In this document: piece after piece, positions 44,691 to 53,254 of the stretch
How positions within the stretch are numbered: the first letter of the stretch is position 1
How the letters are laid out: each line of letters starts with the position of its first letter
NCBI RefSeq assembly: GCF_001984095.1
Contig: NZ_LYVQ01000003.1
Location: 1 to 57,866 of the forward strand
Length of the DNA: 57,866 bases
Source: Pelomonas sp. KK5
Lineage (GTDB): Bacteria; Pseudomonadota; Gammaproteobacteria; Burkholderiales; Burkholderiaceae_C
Direction of reading: 5' to 3'
The notes under the pieces: generated by a model
Told to the model about the DNA's origin: nothing
The model's input: only the letters and a program-made list of their open reading frames with translations
Database searches by the model: none
Position numbers and translations under genes: made by a program

Positions 44691-46154
44691 CTTGCCCTTC
44701 CCGACCGAGACACGCATGCCCAGTTGGGCAAGGCGGGCAACCACATCAGGTTGGCCGGTCGGGTCCTTGCAGACCATTTCGACGGCTTGGCCGATAGCCA
44801 GGTTCCGGGACACCAGCGCTGGTCCAGCCATGACCTTGAACGGCACGACCTTGGTCATCAGTGCTTCCATACACTGCAGTTCGTCGCTGACCTGATGTTG
44901 GGCGATGCGGTCTTCGATGCCCAGCATGCCCACCAGGAACTCAGCATCGTCGTCCGTGGCGGCCTTGTCGGACACGAAGGCCCAATAGGCTGCCAGGAAG
45001 GTGCCCACGGTATCCGCGACGCGGCCGTCGCCGCCTTTGGCGAGGATGTGCTGGCGCACCAATTCTTCAGACGCCTGGAAGACGCTCCAACGGTTGACAA
45101 ACAGCCTGGCCAGCTTGGGTCCGAGGTCCCTCGCCTGGGCCTCGGTCAGACGACCGCCGGAGGGCTTGCCCTTGGCTTCGAGGATGACCCATCGCGTCAG
45201 GTCTGCGGGTTCCATCTTTCCCGGACTGATGCCCGCCGCAATGAACGGGCAGAAGAACCTGTAGCTCCTCGCCTTGCCGGTGACGGTGCCGCGCACGATG
45301 CCTTCATCGCCTTCCTGGAGGCTGTACGACATCCGGGCAATCTCGAAGGTGTCGCGACAAGCTTTACGCGTCGGGTCGGCCTCGAACTCGTCGTTCGCGA
45401 CGACCTTGGAGGTCCCCCCGAGGCTTTGATAGAACGCCGCAAGGGTTTGAGGGCCCGTGCAGCTGTACGCCAGATTGCCCATGAGCCAGCGGACGTACTC
45501 AAGGACGGTCGACTTGCCGCAAGCGGCTGGGCCAGTCATTAGCAGATGTGGCCGACGGCGCAGCGCCGCCGAGACGATGCCTACGCCCAGGAAGCCAAGA
45601 ACGAGTTCGCCGCCCATCGGATGAATCCAATCCGGGGAGTTGAACGCCGCCAGCACGTGCTGGACCTCGGCCTCTGTCGCTTCCGGCGTATGCCGGTCAA
45701 AGCCCGCATCCCCGGTGGCCGGGTACACGCGACCTTCGTGGATGCCATGTTCCAACACGGAGCCATCCGGGCGCCAGAGCTCTCGGCCATTGATAAGCAG
45801 TTGTCCATCGCTCGTTTTCCAAACCCCAACGCGCCGCTCAAGCGTTTCGGAGTACGGGCCTGCCGCTTGGCAAGCAGCGATGACCGCGGTCGCCAGCCGA
45901 CGGTGATTGAACACCCACTCACCCTTCTTCTCGTCGAAATCGTCATAGTGCTCCGAGCACCAAGAAGCACCAAACAGCGCCTTCATGTTCATCTCCTTCA
46001 GGTCCGAAGGACTGAGCAGATAGACATGCTTGTCGAGGTTGGTGAAGACGGCCAACTTGCCGCCTGACACGCCGAGAGCGCGGAAGCCGCCTTCGGCGTT
46101 TTTCGGTTGGGCGCTCATGGGAACGCCGTCAATATTCAGAATATTTGCACTCAT
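44457..46154 (-). CDS. Plasmid/phage-type replicative P-loop ATPase (helicase/primase-associated)
   Basis: A 565-residue protein. Walker A is GPAACGKST (208-216), preceded by a helical block GGELVLGFLGVGIVSAALRRRPHLLM. KVVANDEFEAD is a plausible Walker B, and FFCPFIAAGISPG a sensor-like stretch. This layout is common in replicative helicase/primase-associated ATPases of plasmids, prophages and satellites; the exact family is uncertain. The N-terminus (MSANILNIDG) starts at ATG 46154; ATG 46118 is an alternative, and neither has a strong ribosome-binding site. A long structured leader with a boxA-like site precedes it. With the TrfA-like protein and ssDNA-binding protein it suggests autonomous replication. 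Confidence 0.7.
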   Translation of the reverse strand: MSANILNIDGVPMSAQPKNAEGGFRALGVSGGKLAVFTNLDKHVYLLSPSDLKEMNMKALFGASWCSEHYDDFDEKKGEWVFNHRRLATAVIAACQAAGPYSETLERRVGVWKTSDGQLLINGRELWRPDGSVLEHGIHEGRVYPATGDAGFDRHTPEATEAEVQHVLAAFNSPDWIHPMGGELVLGFLGVGIVSAALRRRPHLLMTGPAACGKSTVLEYVRWLMGNLAYSCTGPQTLAAFYQSLGGTSKVVANDEFEADPTRKACRDTFEIARMSYSLQEGDEGIVRGTVTGKARSYRFFCPFIAAGISPGKMEPADLTRWVILEAKGKPSGGRLTEAQARDLGPKLARLFVNRWSVFQASEELVRQHILAKGGDGRVADTVGTFLAAYWAFVSDKAATDDDAEFLVGMLGIEDRIAQHQVSDELQCMEALMTKVVPFKVMAGPALVSRNLAIGQAVEMVCKDPTGQPDVVARLAQLGMRVSVGKGKWSMYVTNSPMHQELRRLFSGTKWSTGGWGVVLRRLPGGEESTQRIGAGMPPSKVTVFDIPTHLLPLDETDDDLPMAA

Positions 46155-46700
46155 AGTTGTTTTGGTACGTGCTGAATGGCCACCGTCGTCGACGCTGGCC
46201 AAGTTTTTGGGATGACGCGCGGATTGCGCGCCGGACGGGCGGATACGCCACCGTTGCGAATGCAACGCGCCGCGGCGTACGGCCATCAGATGAAGGAAAA
46301 AACAGGTGCCAGCCAATAGCCGACGAGCCCGTAGCGGCGTGGCGCTCCAGGCAAGACCTGCAAGGTCTCAGAGGCGCGAGAACCGCGCGCTATGAAGACC
46401 GCAGCCCCGTTAGCGCTGCCAGCGGGGCGAAGAAGTTTCGTTTTTCTTGAGGGGGTGAACTACCCGCTGCACCCGCAGCGTGTGTTCGAGACTCCGAGCG
46501 CCATAACGGCGCTCGGGACAGCAAGGCGACGGGCCTTGCTGGATGGCGCCAGAGCCACATGGTCCTGGCAGCACGGTCGCACTTTCCCGGCGAATCGGCA
46601 GCGAGTCAGCAATCGGGTCCGGTGACAGCGGGGATGCCGGTGGATGCTCGCGCGCAAATTGTTAAAGAGCCTTGAGCCGTAGCTCGGCAGACTGAAGTCC
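46155..46700 (-). ncRNA. Long hairpin-rich leader of the ATPase gene
   Basis: No gene is supported in this stretch. Read on the minus strand toward the ATPase gene it contains the boxA-like site, then hairpins at 46520-46540 (8 bp), 46494-46516 (9 bp, loop of 5), 46404-46428 (6 bp) and 46354-46368 (6 bp). It may be an untranslated leader under antitermination control or a separate RNA. Confidence 0.45.
46659..46671 (-). promoter_or_regulatory. boxA-like antitermination site
   Basis: The minus strand reads GGCTCTTTAACAA, matching 11 of 12 bases of the rRNA boxA consensus TGCTCTTTAACA. A small GAGC/GCTC hairpin lies just before it, as boxB precedes boxA in rRNA leaders. Confidence 0.6.
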
Positions 46701-46921
46701 TAACTTCTCTTTTATGCGAATGAATGGGTGTTATCACTCTAGCCTCCCCGGACGCCCTGACAGGCGTCATTGGGCGGGTTTCCGTGCCGTAGTTCACGCG
46801 CCCTGAAGCACCAAGAAATGACCGCCACCGGAGGCCTTGTGACGTCCACACACCTGGCCCCTCGCGCGCGGCCGCGCCGGCCTGCTTGACCACCCTGTGC
46901 GCTCACGCGCTTGGGCGGTTC

Positions 46922-47007
46922 TGTGCCAAATCTGTGCCACGAACCGCCGAAAGAAGGCACCGGAAACCGATGGAAAAACCGGGAAGCCATGTGCTAACCT
47001 GTTGATT
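46922..47007 (+). promoter_or_regulatory. Right arm of split attP: TGTGCCA arm sites and IHF-like site
   Basis: TGTGCCA occurs at 46922-46928 and 46933-46939 within the 25 bases shared with the left end. TAACCTGTTGATT (46995-47007) is a perfect match to the reverse IHF consensus YAANNNNTTGATW, 52 bases before the core repeat. Confidence 0.75.
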
Positions 47008-47058
47008 TTCCTAGACCCACCTTTTTTGAGGCAGGGCTCCTGGAGTGCTAGGTTGCTA

Positions 47059-47105
47059 TTCGGGACGTAGAGGCCGGAGGTTCGAATCCTCTCACCCCGA
47101 CCAGA
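47059..47105 (+). repeat. attR: right 47-bp attachment repeat
   Basis: Identical to 9353-9399. It rebuilds only the 3' part of the tRNA-Pro sequence, so it is not a functional tRNA gene. Confidence 0.93.
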
Positions 47106-47117
47106 CAAGAAGACAAC

Positions 47118-47155
47118 AGAGCCCAAGTGCAGCAAGCGCTTGGGCTCTTTTGCTT
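47118..47155 (+). terminator. Original chromosomal terminator of tRNA-Pro
   Basis: A 10-bp stem AGAGCCCAAG/CTTGGGCTCT with an 11-base loop is followed by TTTTGCTTT, 13 bases past attR. It would have terminated the tRNA transcript before the island entered. Confidence 0.85.
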
Positions 47156-47239
47156 TGGATCGTCGCCGTTGACGATCCGCGAGGCGATAGCATGCCGGCG
47201 AGCTTCTCCCCTTCAACGCTCGCATCGGAGATCACCACC

Positions 47240-47626
47240 ATGAAACGCGTGACCGGCATCGGCGGCATCTTCTTCAAGTCCAAGGATCCCAAGGCCTTGT
47301 CCGCGTGGTACCGCGACCATCTCGGCGTCACGCTCGAGCCCTGGGGCGGCAGCGTGTTCCGCTGGGTGTCCGAGGACAACCCCAGCGGCACCGGCACCAC
47401 CGTCTGGAGCCCCTTCAGCGCGGACACCAGCTACTTCGCGCCGAGCGAGGCGTCCTTCATGGTGAACTATCGCGTGGCAGACCTGCATGGCCTGCTGGCC
47501 GCGCTGCGTGCCGAGGGCTGCCAGGTCGAGGACAAGATCGACGAATCCGAGCTGGGCAAGTTCGGCTGGGTCGTCGACCCGGACGGCAACAAGATCGAGC
47601 TCTGGGAGCCGCCTGCGGGCCGCTGA
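47240..47626 (+). CDS. VOC (glyoxalase/bleomycin-resistance) family protein
   Basis: A 128-residue vicinal-oxygen-chelate protein. TGIGGIFFKSKDPKALSAWY opens the first module, and FGWVVDPDGNKIELWEP is the C-terminal family signature with the metal-ligand Glu. The ATG at 47240 has GGAG 8 bases upstream; longer extensions run into the tRNA terminator and attR. The substrate cannot be predicted. It is the first chromosomal gene right of the island. Confidence 0.9.
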   Translation: MKRVTGIGGIFFKSKDPKALSAWYRDHLGVTLEPWGGSVFRWVSEDNPSGTGTTVWSPFSADTSYFAPSEASFMVNYRVADLHGLLAALRAEGCQVEDKIDESELGKFGWVVDPDGNKIELWEPPAGR

Positions 47627-47628
47627 GC

Positions 47629-49134
47629 TCAGCCCAGGTAGCGCGCCTGAAGATGGGCGCGGAAGTGCGCCGGATTCAAGGCCGCCTCGCCGCTGGCGCG
47701 CCGCACCAGCTCCGGCGTTTCCCAGCGGCTGCCCTGGCTCCAGATGCGCTCTTCCAGCCACGCGAACACCGGCGCCAGCTCGCCGCGGGCAATGCCGGCA
47801 TCCAGCTCGGGCCGCTCGCGGCGCATCGTCGCGAACCATTGCGCCGCATACATCGCGCCCAGCGTGTAGCAGGGGAAGTAGCCGATCAGGCCGGCGCCCC
47901 AGTGGACGTCCTGCATGCAGCCGTCCTTGTAGTTGCCGCGGGTGTCCAGGCCCAGCAGCTCCATCATCTTCTCGTCCCACAGCGCGGGGATGTCCTCGCA
48001 CTCGATGCTGCCCTCGACCAGCGCCCGCTCGATCTCGTAGCGCAGGATCACATGGGCGGGGTAGCTGACCTCGTCGGCGTCCACGCGGATCAGGCCGGGG
48101 CTGACGCGCGTGAGCAGCCGGTACAGATTGCCCGGCTCGAAGACCGGCTGCGAGCCGAAGTGCTTCACCAGCAGCGGCGCCAGCAGTTCCGCGAACGCCG
48201 GGTGGCTGCCCAGCTGCATCTCGAAGGACAGGCTCTGGCTCTCATGCAGACCCATCGAGCGGGCCCGCGCCACCGGCTGGCCCAGCCACTGGCGCGGCAG
48301 GCGCTGCTCGTAGCGGCCATGGCCGGTCTCGTGGATCGTGCCCATCAGCGCGGAGAGGAAGCTGTCCGGCGCGTAGCGGGTGGTCATGCGCACATCTTCG
48401 GGCACGCCACCGCAGAAGGGGTGGGCGCTCTCGTCCATCCGCCCGGCCTCGAAGTCGAAGCCCAGCAGGCGCATCGCATCCGCGCCCAGCGCGCGCTGGG
48501 CCTCCTTGGCGAACGGGCCCACCGGCTGGATCACGGCCGGCTCGGCCTGCTGCTTCGCCTGCACCTCGCGGATCATCGCGGGCAGCCACTGGCGCAGTTC
48601 GCCGAACAGGCGGTCCACCTCCGCGGCGCGCATGCCGGGCTCGTACTGGTCCATCAGCGCGTCGTAAGGCGCCAGGCCGCTGCTGTCGGACAGGCAGCGC
48701 GCCTCCTCGCGCGCCAGCGCCACCACCTCGCGCAGCCCCGGCAGGTAGCCCGCCCAGTCGTTGGCCTGGCGCTGGGTGCGCCAGGCATGTTCGCAGCGCG
48801 AAGCGGCCAGCGACTTGGCCTCCACCAGCCGCTGAGGTAACGCGTTAGCCGCATGCCAGGCGCGGCGCATCTCGCGCAGGTTGGCGCGCTCGTCCTCGCC
48901 CAGCGGTTCACCGGCCGCAGCATCGAGCGAACCCTTCAGCGCGGGCTCGGTGATCAGTTCGTGCAGCAGCCCGCCCATCTCGGCCAGGGCCAGCGAGCGG
49001 GCCTCGTTGCCCTTGGCGGGCATCAGCGCGGCCTGGTCCCAGCTGGCAATGTCCTGCAGGTGGGAGAGCCGGTGCATGCGCGTCCAGCGGCGGGTGAGTT
49101 CCTGATAGGCGGGGGCGTTGGAATTGAGCGTCAT
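47629..49134 (-). CDS. Carboxypeptidase Taq family (M32) metallocarboxypeptidase
   Basis: A 501-residue cytosolic zinc carboxypeptidase, the usual M32 length. The zinc motif HETGH lies in MGTIHETGHGRYEQ, followed at the right distance by MGLHESQSL with the third ligand Glu. Other family landmarks are RMHRLSHLQDIASWDQAALMP at the start and IRVDADEVSYPAHVILRYEIE. It is convergent with the VOC gene with a 2-base gap between stop codons. Confidence 0.95.
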   Translation of the reverse strand: MTLNSNAPAYQELTRRWTRMHRLSHLQDIASWDQAALMPAKGNEARSLALAEMGGLLHELITEPALKGSLDAAAGEPLGEDERANLREMRRAWHAANALPQRLVEAKSLAASRCEHAWRTQRQANDWAGYLPGLREVVALAREEARCLSDSSGLAPYDALMDQYEPGMRAAEVDRLFGELRQWLPAMIREVQAKQQAEPAVIQPVGPFAKEAQRALGADAMRLLGFDFEAGRMDESAHPFCGGVPEDVRMTTRYAPDSFLSALMGTIHETGHGRYEQRLPRQWLGQPVARARSMGLHESQSLSFEMQLGSHPAFAELLAPLLVKHFGSQPVFEPGNLYRLLTRVSPGLIRVDADEVSYPAHVILRYEIERALVEGSIECEDIPALWDEKMMELLGLDTRGNYKDGCMQDVHWGAGLIGYFPCYTLGAMYAAQWFATMRRERPELDAGIARGELAPVFAWLEERIWSQGSRWETPELVRRASGEAALNPAHFRAHLQARYLG

Positions 49135-49174
49135 GGCCGGCGATTGTGAAGCGGCCCGCCGGGCATGACGAAGG

Positions 49175-49666
49175 TCAGAGTACCCAAACCGCCGCGGCCG
49201 TCATCACCATGTAGCGCAGGAACTTGCCGATGGCCATGTAGAGCACGCAGGGCCAGAAGGGCAGCCGCAGCCAGCCGGCCACGGCGCACAGCGGGTCGCC
49301 CACCAGCGGCAGCCAGCTCAGCAGGCAGGCCCGGGCGCCGAAGCGCTGCAGCCAGGCGAGCGCACGCGCATTGGGTGGCGGGCGATGGCGGGCGTGCTCG
49401 TAGGCCCGCTCGGCGCCCCAGCCCATCCACCAGCTGATCGCCCCGCCGATCGTGTTGCCGATGGTGGCCACGACGATGGCCGGCCAGAACATCGCCGGAT
49501 TGGCCGTCACCAGCAGGATCACCGCGGGCTCCGAGCCCAGCGGCAGCAGCGTCGCCGAGACCAGGGCGATGACGAACAGGCTGGTCAGCCCGACCTGGGG
49601 CAGCGCCAGCAGGGCCATCAGCGCGTGGATCGTGTCGGTCAGCCAGGCTTCCATGCGGGTCATCAT
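49175..49666 (-). CDS. YqaA/DedA-like inner membrane protein
   Basis: A 163-residue protein with four or five membrane helices. TSLFVIALVSATLLPLGSEPAVI, ATIGNTIGGAISWWMGW and CLLSWLPLVGDPLCAVAGWLR fit the small YqaA branch of the DedA/VTT family, proposed to act in lipid or proton-dependent transport. Divergent from dusB. The start codon pair MMTR leaves a three-residue ambiguity. Confidence 0.82.
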   Translation of the reverse strand: MMTRMEAWLTDTIHALMALLALPQVGLTSLFVIALVSATLLPLGSEPAVILLVTANPAMFWPAIVVATIGNTIGGAISWWMGWGAERAYEHARHRPPPNARALAWLQRFGARACLLSWLPLVGDPLCAVAGWLRLPFWPCVLYMAIGKFLRYMVMTAAAVWVL

Positions 49667-49684
49667 AGTGATCGCTTGCGCGGG

Positions 49685-49690
49685 TATACT
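49685..49690 (+). promoter_or_regulatory. Candidate -10 box of the dusB-fis promoter
   Basis: TATACT lies 40 bases before the dusB ATG in the divergent gap. No convincing -35 is visible at 16-18 bases. Confidence 0.4.
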
Positions 49691-49729
49691 CCTGCCTCTT
49701 TTTTAAGCAGAACCCCTCCCCCGCTTCCC

Positions 49730-50776
49730 ATGTCCGCCCCCGTGCAGATCGGGCCTCACGCGCTGCCGAACCGCCTGTTCGTCGCGCCGATGGCCGGCGT
49801 CACCGACCGTCCGTTCCGGCAGCTCTGCCGCCGGCTGGGTGCGGGCTATGCGGTCAGCGAGATGGTGACCTCGCGCAAGGATCTCTGGCACAGCCTGAAG
49901 ACCTCGCGCCGGGCCAACCATGAGGGCGAGCCGGGCCCGATCGCCGTGCAGATCGCCGGCACCGACGCGCAGATGATGGCCGAGGCCACCGTCTTCAACA
50001 TCGAGCGCGGCGCGCAGATCATCGACATCAACATGGGCTGCCCGGCCAAGAAGGTCTGCAACAAGTGGGCGGGCTCCGCGCTGATGCAGGACGAGGCGCT
50101 GGCGCTCTCGATCATCTCGGCGGTGGTGGACGCCGCGGGCGACGTCCCTGTGACGCTGAAGATGCGTACCGGCTGGTGCGCCACCGAGAAGAATGCGATC
50201 CACATCGCCCGCGCCGCCGAGGCCGCCGGCGTGGCCATGGTCACCGTGCACGGCCGCACCCGCGAGCAGGGCTACAAGGGCGAGGCCGAGTACGACACCA
50301 TTGCCGCGGTGAAGGCGGCGCTGGCCATCCCGGTCGTCGCCAACGGCGACATCGACTCCCCGCAGAAGGCCCGCGAGGTGCTGGCCAGGACCGGCGCCGA
50401 CGCAGTGATGATCGGCCGCGCCGCCCAGGGTCGGCCATGGATCTTCCGCGAGATCGCCCACTTCCTCGCCACCGGCGAGGAGCTACCCGCCCCCGGCGTG
50501 CGCGAGGCCTGCGACTGGCTGGTCGAGCACCTGCACGACCACTACAGCCTCTACGGCGAACTCACCGGCATGCGCAGCGCGCGCAAGCACATCGGCTGGG
50601 CGGTGCGCGGCCTGCCCGGCGGCGAGGCATTTCGCCAGCGCATGAACCTGCTGGAAAGCTCGCAGGACCAGGTCCGCGCGCTGACCGGCTGGTTCGACGC
50701 GCTGGCCGATGAACACGACAGGCTGCCCGTCATGGCAGCCGCACAACAACTCGAAGAAGAAGAAACGACAGCATGA
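49730..50776 (+). CDS. dusB: tRNA-dihydrouridine synthase B
   Basis: A 348-residue FMN enzyme that reduces specific uridines in the tRNA D-loop. APMAGVTDRPFRQLCR binds FMN; the catalytic cysteine region is NMGCPAKKVCNKWAGSALM, and VTVHGRTREQGYKG is conserved. ATG 49730 gives the typical N-terminus IGPHALPNRLFVAP; longer in-frame extensions are not family-like. Overlaps fis by four bases, the classical dusB-fis operon. Confidence 0.96.
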   Translation: MSAPVQIGPHALPNRLFVAPMAGVTDRPFRQLCRRLGAGYAVSEMVTSRKDLWHSLKTSRRANHEGEPGPIAVQIAGTDAQMMAEATVFNIERGAQIIDINMGCPAKKVCNKWAGSALMQDEALALSIISAVVDAAGDVPVTLKMRTGWCATEKNAIHIARAAEAAGVAMVTVHGRTREQGYKGEAEYDTIAAVKAALAIPVVANGDIDSPQKAREVLARTGADAVMIGRAAQGRPWIFREIAHFLATGEELPAPGVREACDWLVEHLHDHYSLYGELTGMRSARKHIGWAVRGLPGGEAFRQRMNLLESSQDQVRALTGWFDALADEHDRLPVMAAAQQLEEEETTA

Positions 50777-51006
50777 CCCCGAAACCGATAGACCAGTGCG
50801 TCCGCGAGAACCTGGAGCTCTACTTCCGCGACCTCGACGGCGAGGAACCGCACTCGATGCACGAGATGCTGATCAGCACCGTCGAGCGCCCGTTGCTGGA
50901 GGTCGTGATGGCCAAGGCCCAGGGCAACCAGAGCAAGGCCGCCGAATGGCTGGGCATCAACCGCAACACGCTGCGCCGCAAACTGACCGAACACAAACTG
51001 CTCTAA
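50773..51006 (+). CDS. fis: DNA-binding protein Fis
   Basis: A 77-residue nucleoid protein of the usual betaproteobacterial length. The C-terminal helix-turn-helix [21 protein letters not shown] is diagnostic. It starts within the dusB stop (ATGA). Fis bends DNA and could also assist island recombination, which is only a general expectation. Confidence 0.96.
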   Translation: MTPKPIDQCVRENLELYFRDLDGEEPHSMHEMLISTVERPLLEVVMAKAQGNQSKAAEWLGINRNTLRRKLTEHKLL

Positions 51007-51010
51007 CGCC

Positions 51011-52591
51011 ATGACTCAACTGACCGCACTCATCTCCGTGTCCGACAAGACGGGCATCCTCGAATTCGCGCAGGCGCTGCACGCGCTGAACGTGCGCCTG
51101 CTGTCCACCGGCGGCACCGCCAAGCTGCTGGCCGACGCCGGCCTGCCCGTCACCGAGGTGGCCGAGCACACCGGCTTCCCCGAAATGCTGGACGGCCGCG
51201 TGAAGACGCTGCACCCGAAGATCCACGGCGGCCTGCTGGCCCGCCGCGACCTGCCCGAGCACGTCGCCGCCATCCAGAAGCACGGCATCGACACGATCGA
51301 CATCCTGGCCGTCAACCTGTACCCCTTCGAGGCCACCGTCGCCAAGCCCGGCTGCACGCTGGAGGACGCGATCGAGAACATCGACATCGGCGGCCCGGCG
51401 ATGGTGCGCAGCGCGGCCAAGAACTGGAAGGACGTGACGGTGCTGACTGACGCGTCGCAGTACGCCGGCGTGCTGGACGAGCTGAAGACCCACGGCAAGA
51501 CCAGCGACAAGACCCGCTTCGCCTGCTCGGTCGCCGCATTCAACCGCATCGCCCAGTACGACGCCGCGATCAGCAACTACCTGAGCGCGATCAACGACGA
51601 CGGTTCGCACAACGCCTTCCCGGCGCAGATGAACAGCAGCTTCGTCAAGGTGCAGGACCTGCGCTACGGCGAGAACTCGCACCAGGGCGCGGCGCTGTAC
51701 CGCGACCTGTTCCCCGCCCCCGGCTCGCTGGTCACCGGCAAGCAGCTGCAGGGCAAGGAGCTGAGCTACAACAACATCGCCGATGCCGATGCGGCCTGGG
51801 AGTGCGTGAAGAGCTTCGAGGCGCCGGCCTGCGTGATCGTCAAGCACGCCAACCCCTGCGGCGTGGCCGTCGGCGCCGATGCGGCAGAGAGTTATGCCAA
51901 GGCCTTCAAGACCGACCCGACCAGCGCCTTCGGCGGCATCATTGCCTTCAACCGCGTGGTGGACAAGGCGGCGGCCGAGCTGGTCGTCAAGCAGTTCGTC
52001 GAGGTGCTGATGGCGCCGGCCTTCACCGCCGAGGCGCTGGCCATCTTCGCGCCCAAGGTCAATGTGCGCCTGCTGCAGATCGAGCTGCCCAAGGGCGGCG
52101 ACACGCCCTGGCAGCAGGGCCGCAACGCGCAGGACAGCAAGCGCGTGGGCTCCGGCATCCTGATCCAGAGCGCAGACAACCACTTCCTGAAGCGCGAAGA
52201 CCTGAAGATCGTCACGAAGCTGCAGCCCACCGCCCAGCAGCTGGACGACCTGATGTTCGCCTGGACCGTCGCTCAATACGTGAAGAGCAACGCGATCGTG
52301 TTCTGCGCCGGCGGCATGACGATGGGCGTCGGCGCCGGCCAGATGAGCCGCCTCGACTCGGCCCGCATCGCCAGCATCAAGGCCGAACACGCCAGCCTGT
52401 CGCTGAAGGGCACGGCCGTCGCCAGCGACGCCTTCTTCCCGTTCCGCGACGGCCTGGACGTGCTGGCCGATGCCGGCGCCACCAGCGTCATCCAGCCGGG
52501 CGGCTCGATGCGCGACGACGAGGTGATCAAGGCGGCCGACGAGCGCGGCATCGCCATGGTCTTCACCGGCGTGCGCCACTTCCGCCATTGA
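51011..52591 (+). CDS. purH: Bifunctional AICAR transformylase/IMP cyclohydrolase
   Basis: A 526-residue enzyme catalysing the last two steps of IMP synthesis. The N-terminal MGS-like cyclohydrolase has [15 protein letters not shown] and [23 protein letters not shown] is conserved. The transformylase domain contains [11 protein letters not shown] and [11 protein letters not shown], and ends with the typical [13 protein letters not shown] and [10 protein letters not shown]. It begins four bases after fis, so it is probably in the same operon. Confidence 0.97.
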   Translation: MTQLTALISVSDKTGILEFAQALHALNVRLLSTGGTAKLLADAGLPVTEVAEHTGFPEMLDGRVKTLHPKIHGGLLARRDLPEHVAAIQKHGIDTIDILAVNLYPFEATVAKPGCTLEDAIENIDIGGPAMVRSAAKNWKDVTVLTDASQYAGVLDELKTHGKTSDKTRFACSVAAFNRIAQYDAAISNYLSAINDDGSHNAFPAQMNSSFVKVQDLRYGENSHQGAALYRDLFPAPGSLVTGKQLQGKELSYNNIADADAAWECVKSFEAPACVIVKHANPCGVAVGADAAESYAKAFKTDPTSAFGGIIAFNRVVDKAAAELVVKQFVEVLMAPAFTAEALAIFAPKVNVRLLQIELPKGGDTPWQQGRNAQDSKRVGSGILIQSADNHFLKREDLKIVTKLQPTAQQLDDLMFAWTVAQYVKSNAIVFCAGGMTMGVGAGQMSRLDSARIASIKAEHASLSLKGTAVASDAFFPFRDGLDVLADAGATSVIQPGGSMRDDEVIKAADERGIAMVFTGVRHFRH

Positions 52592-52621
52592 GCGCCTGAA
52601 GAGCCCGTCGATAATCGGCGC

Positions 52622-53254
52622 ATGACCTTCGCCGAAGCGACGGGCCTCTTCCTTGCCGGCCTGGCCCGCCTGATCACCGGCGCGCAGGGCCACTGGAAGG
52701 GCTGCCCGCCCGCCGCCCAGCAGCGCATCTATTTCGCCAACCACCAGAGCCACTTCGACTGGGTGCTGATCTGGGCCGCGCTGCCCGGCGACCTGCGCGC
52801 CGTCACCCGCCCGATCGCCGCCCGCGATTACTGGACCGGCAGCAGGCTGCGCACCTGGCTCACCAGCGCGGTGTTCAACGCGGTCTACGTGAGCCGCACC
52901 CGCGCCACGCCCGACGAAGACCCGCTGGAGCCGCTGGTCGAGGCGCTGGCCGCCGGCAACTCGCTGGTGATCTTTCCCGAGGGCACGCGCTCCAGCAAGG
53001 GCGAGCCCCAGGCCTTCAAGGCCGGCCTGTTCCATCTCGCGCAGCAGTTCCCCGAGGTGCAGCTGGTGCCCACCTGGGTGGACAACGTACAGCGCGTGAT
53101 GCCCAAGGGCGAGGTGGTGCCGGTGCCGATCCTGTGCACGGTGACCTTCGGCGAGCCGATGCAGCTGCGCGAGGCCGAGGACAAGCGCGAGTTCCTCGAG
53201 CGCGCCCGCGCCGCCGTGCTGGCGCAGCGCCCGATACCGGAGCCGGCGCAATGA
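52622..53254 (+). CDS. 1-acylglycerol-3-phosphate acyltransferase-like protein (PlsC family)
   Basis: A 210-residue acyltransferase. [10 protein letters not shown] supplies the HX4D catalytic motif, and [12 protein letters not shown] the glycerophosphate-binding FPEGTR motif. Its stop overlaps the start of the CdsA-like gene by four bases, so the pair would make phosphatidate and then CDP-diacylglycerol. Which acyltransferase of the cell this is cannot be decided. Confidence 0.9.
   Translation: MTFAEATGLFLAGLARLITGAQGHWKGCPPAAQQRIYFANHQSHFDWVLIWAALPGDLRAVTRPIAARDYWTGSRLRTWLTSAVFNAVYVSRTRATPDEDPLEPLVEALAAGNSLVIFPEGTRSSKGEPQAFKAGLFHLAQQFPEVQLVPTWVDNVQRVMPKGEVVPVPILCTVTFGEPMQLREAEDKREFLERARAAVLAQRPIPEPAQ

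Larger units (their letters stand above)
9353..47105. mobile_element. 37.7 kb integrated island at tRNA-Pro carrying an expanded BREX defence locus
   Basis: The element is bounded by a 47-base perfect direct repeat of the tRNA-Pro 3' part (9353-9399 and 47059-47105). A tyrosine integrase starts 166 bases inside the left end and an AlpA-like gene follows it. Arm-type and IHF-like sites occur at both ends. Plasmid-like functions (TrfA-like initiator, ssDNA-binding protein, replicative ATPase) share the island with defence genes. The interior is visibly less G+C-rich than the flanks. No relaxase or type IV secretion genes are recognised, so it would need help to conjugate, if it does. Confidence 0.93.

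Noticed and set aside
46157-46450. Small plus-strand frame (97 codons) upstream of the ATPase gene
   Set aside because: It has no ribosome-binding site, is Arg-rich without motifs, and lies opposite the hairpin-rich leader.
9400-47058. Insertion sequences or CRISPR arrays in the island
   Set aside because: I saw no transposase-like protein, no terminal inverted repeats with target duplication and no regularly spaced short repeats.
48834-48848. GAGGTAACGCGTTAG as a further copy of the GTTACC element
   Set aside because: It lacks the GTTACC-TC-GTTAC arrangement and lies inside the carboxypeptidase coding sequence.
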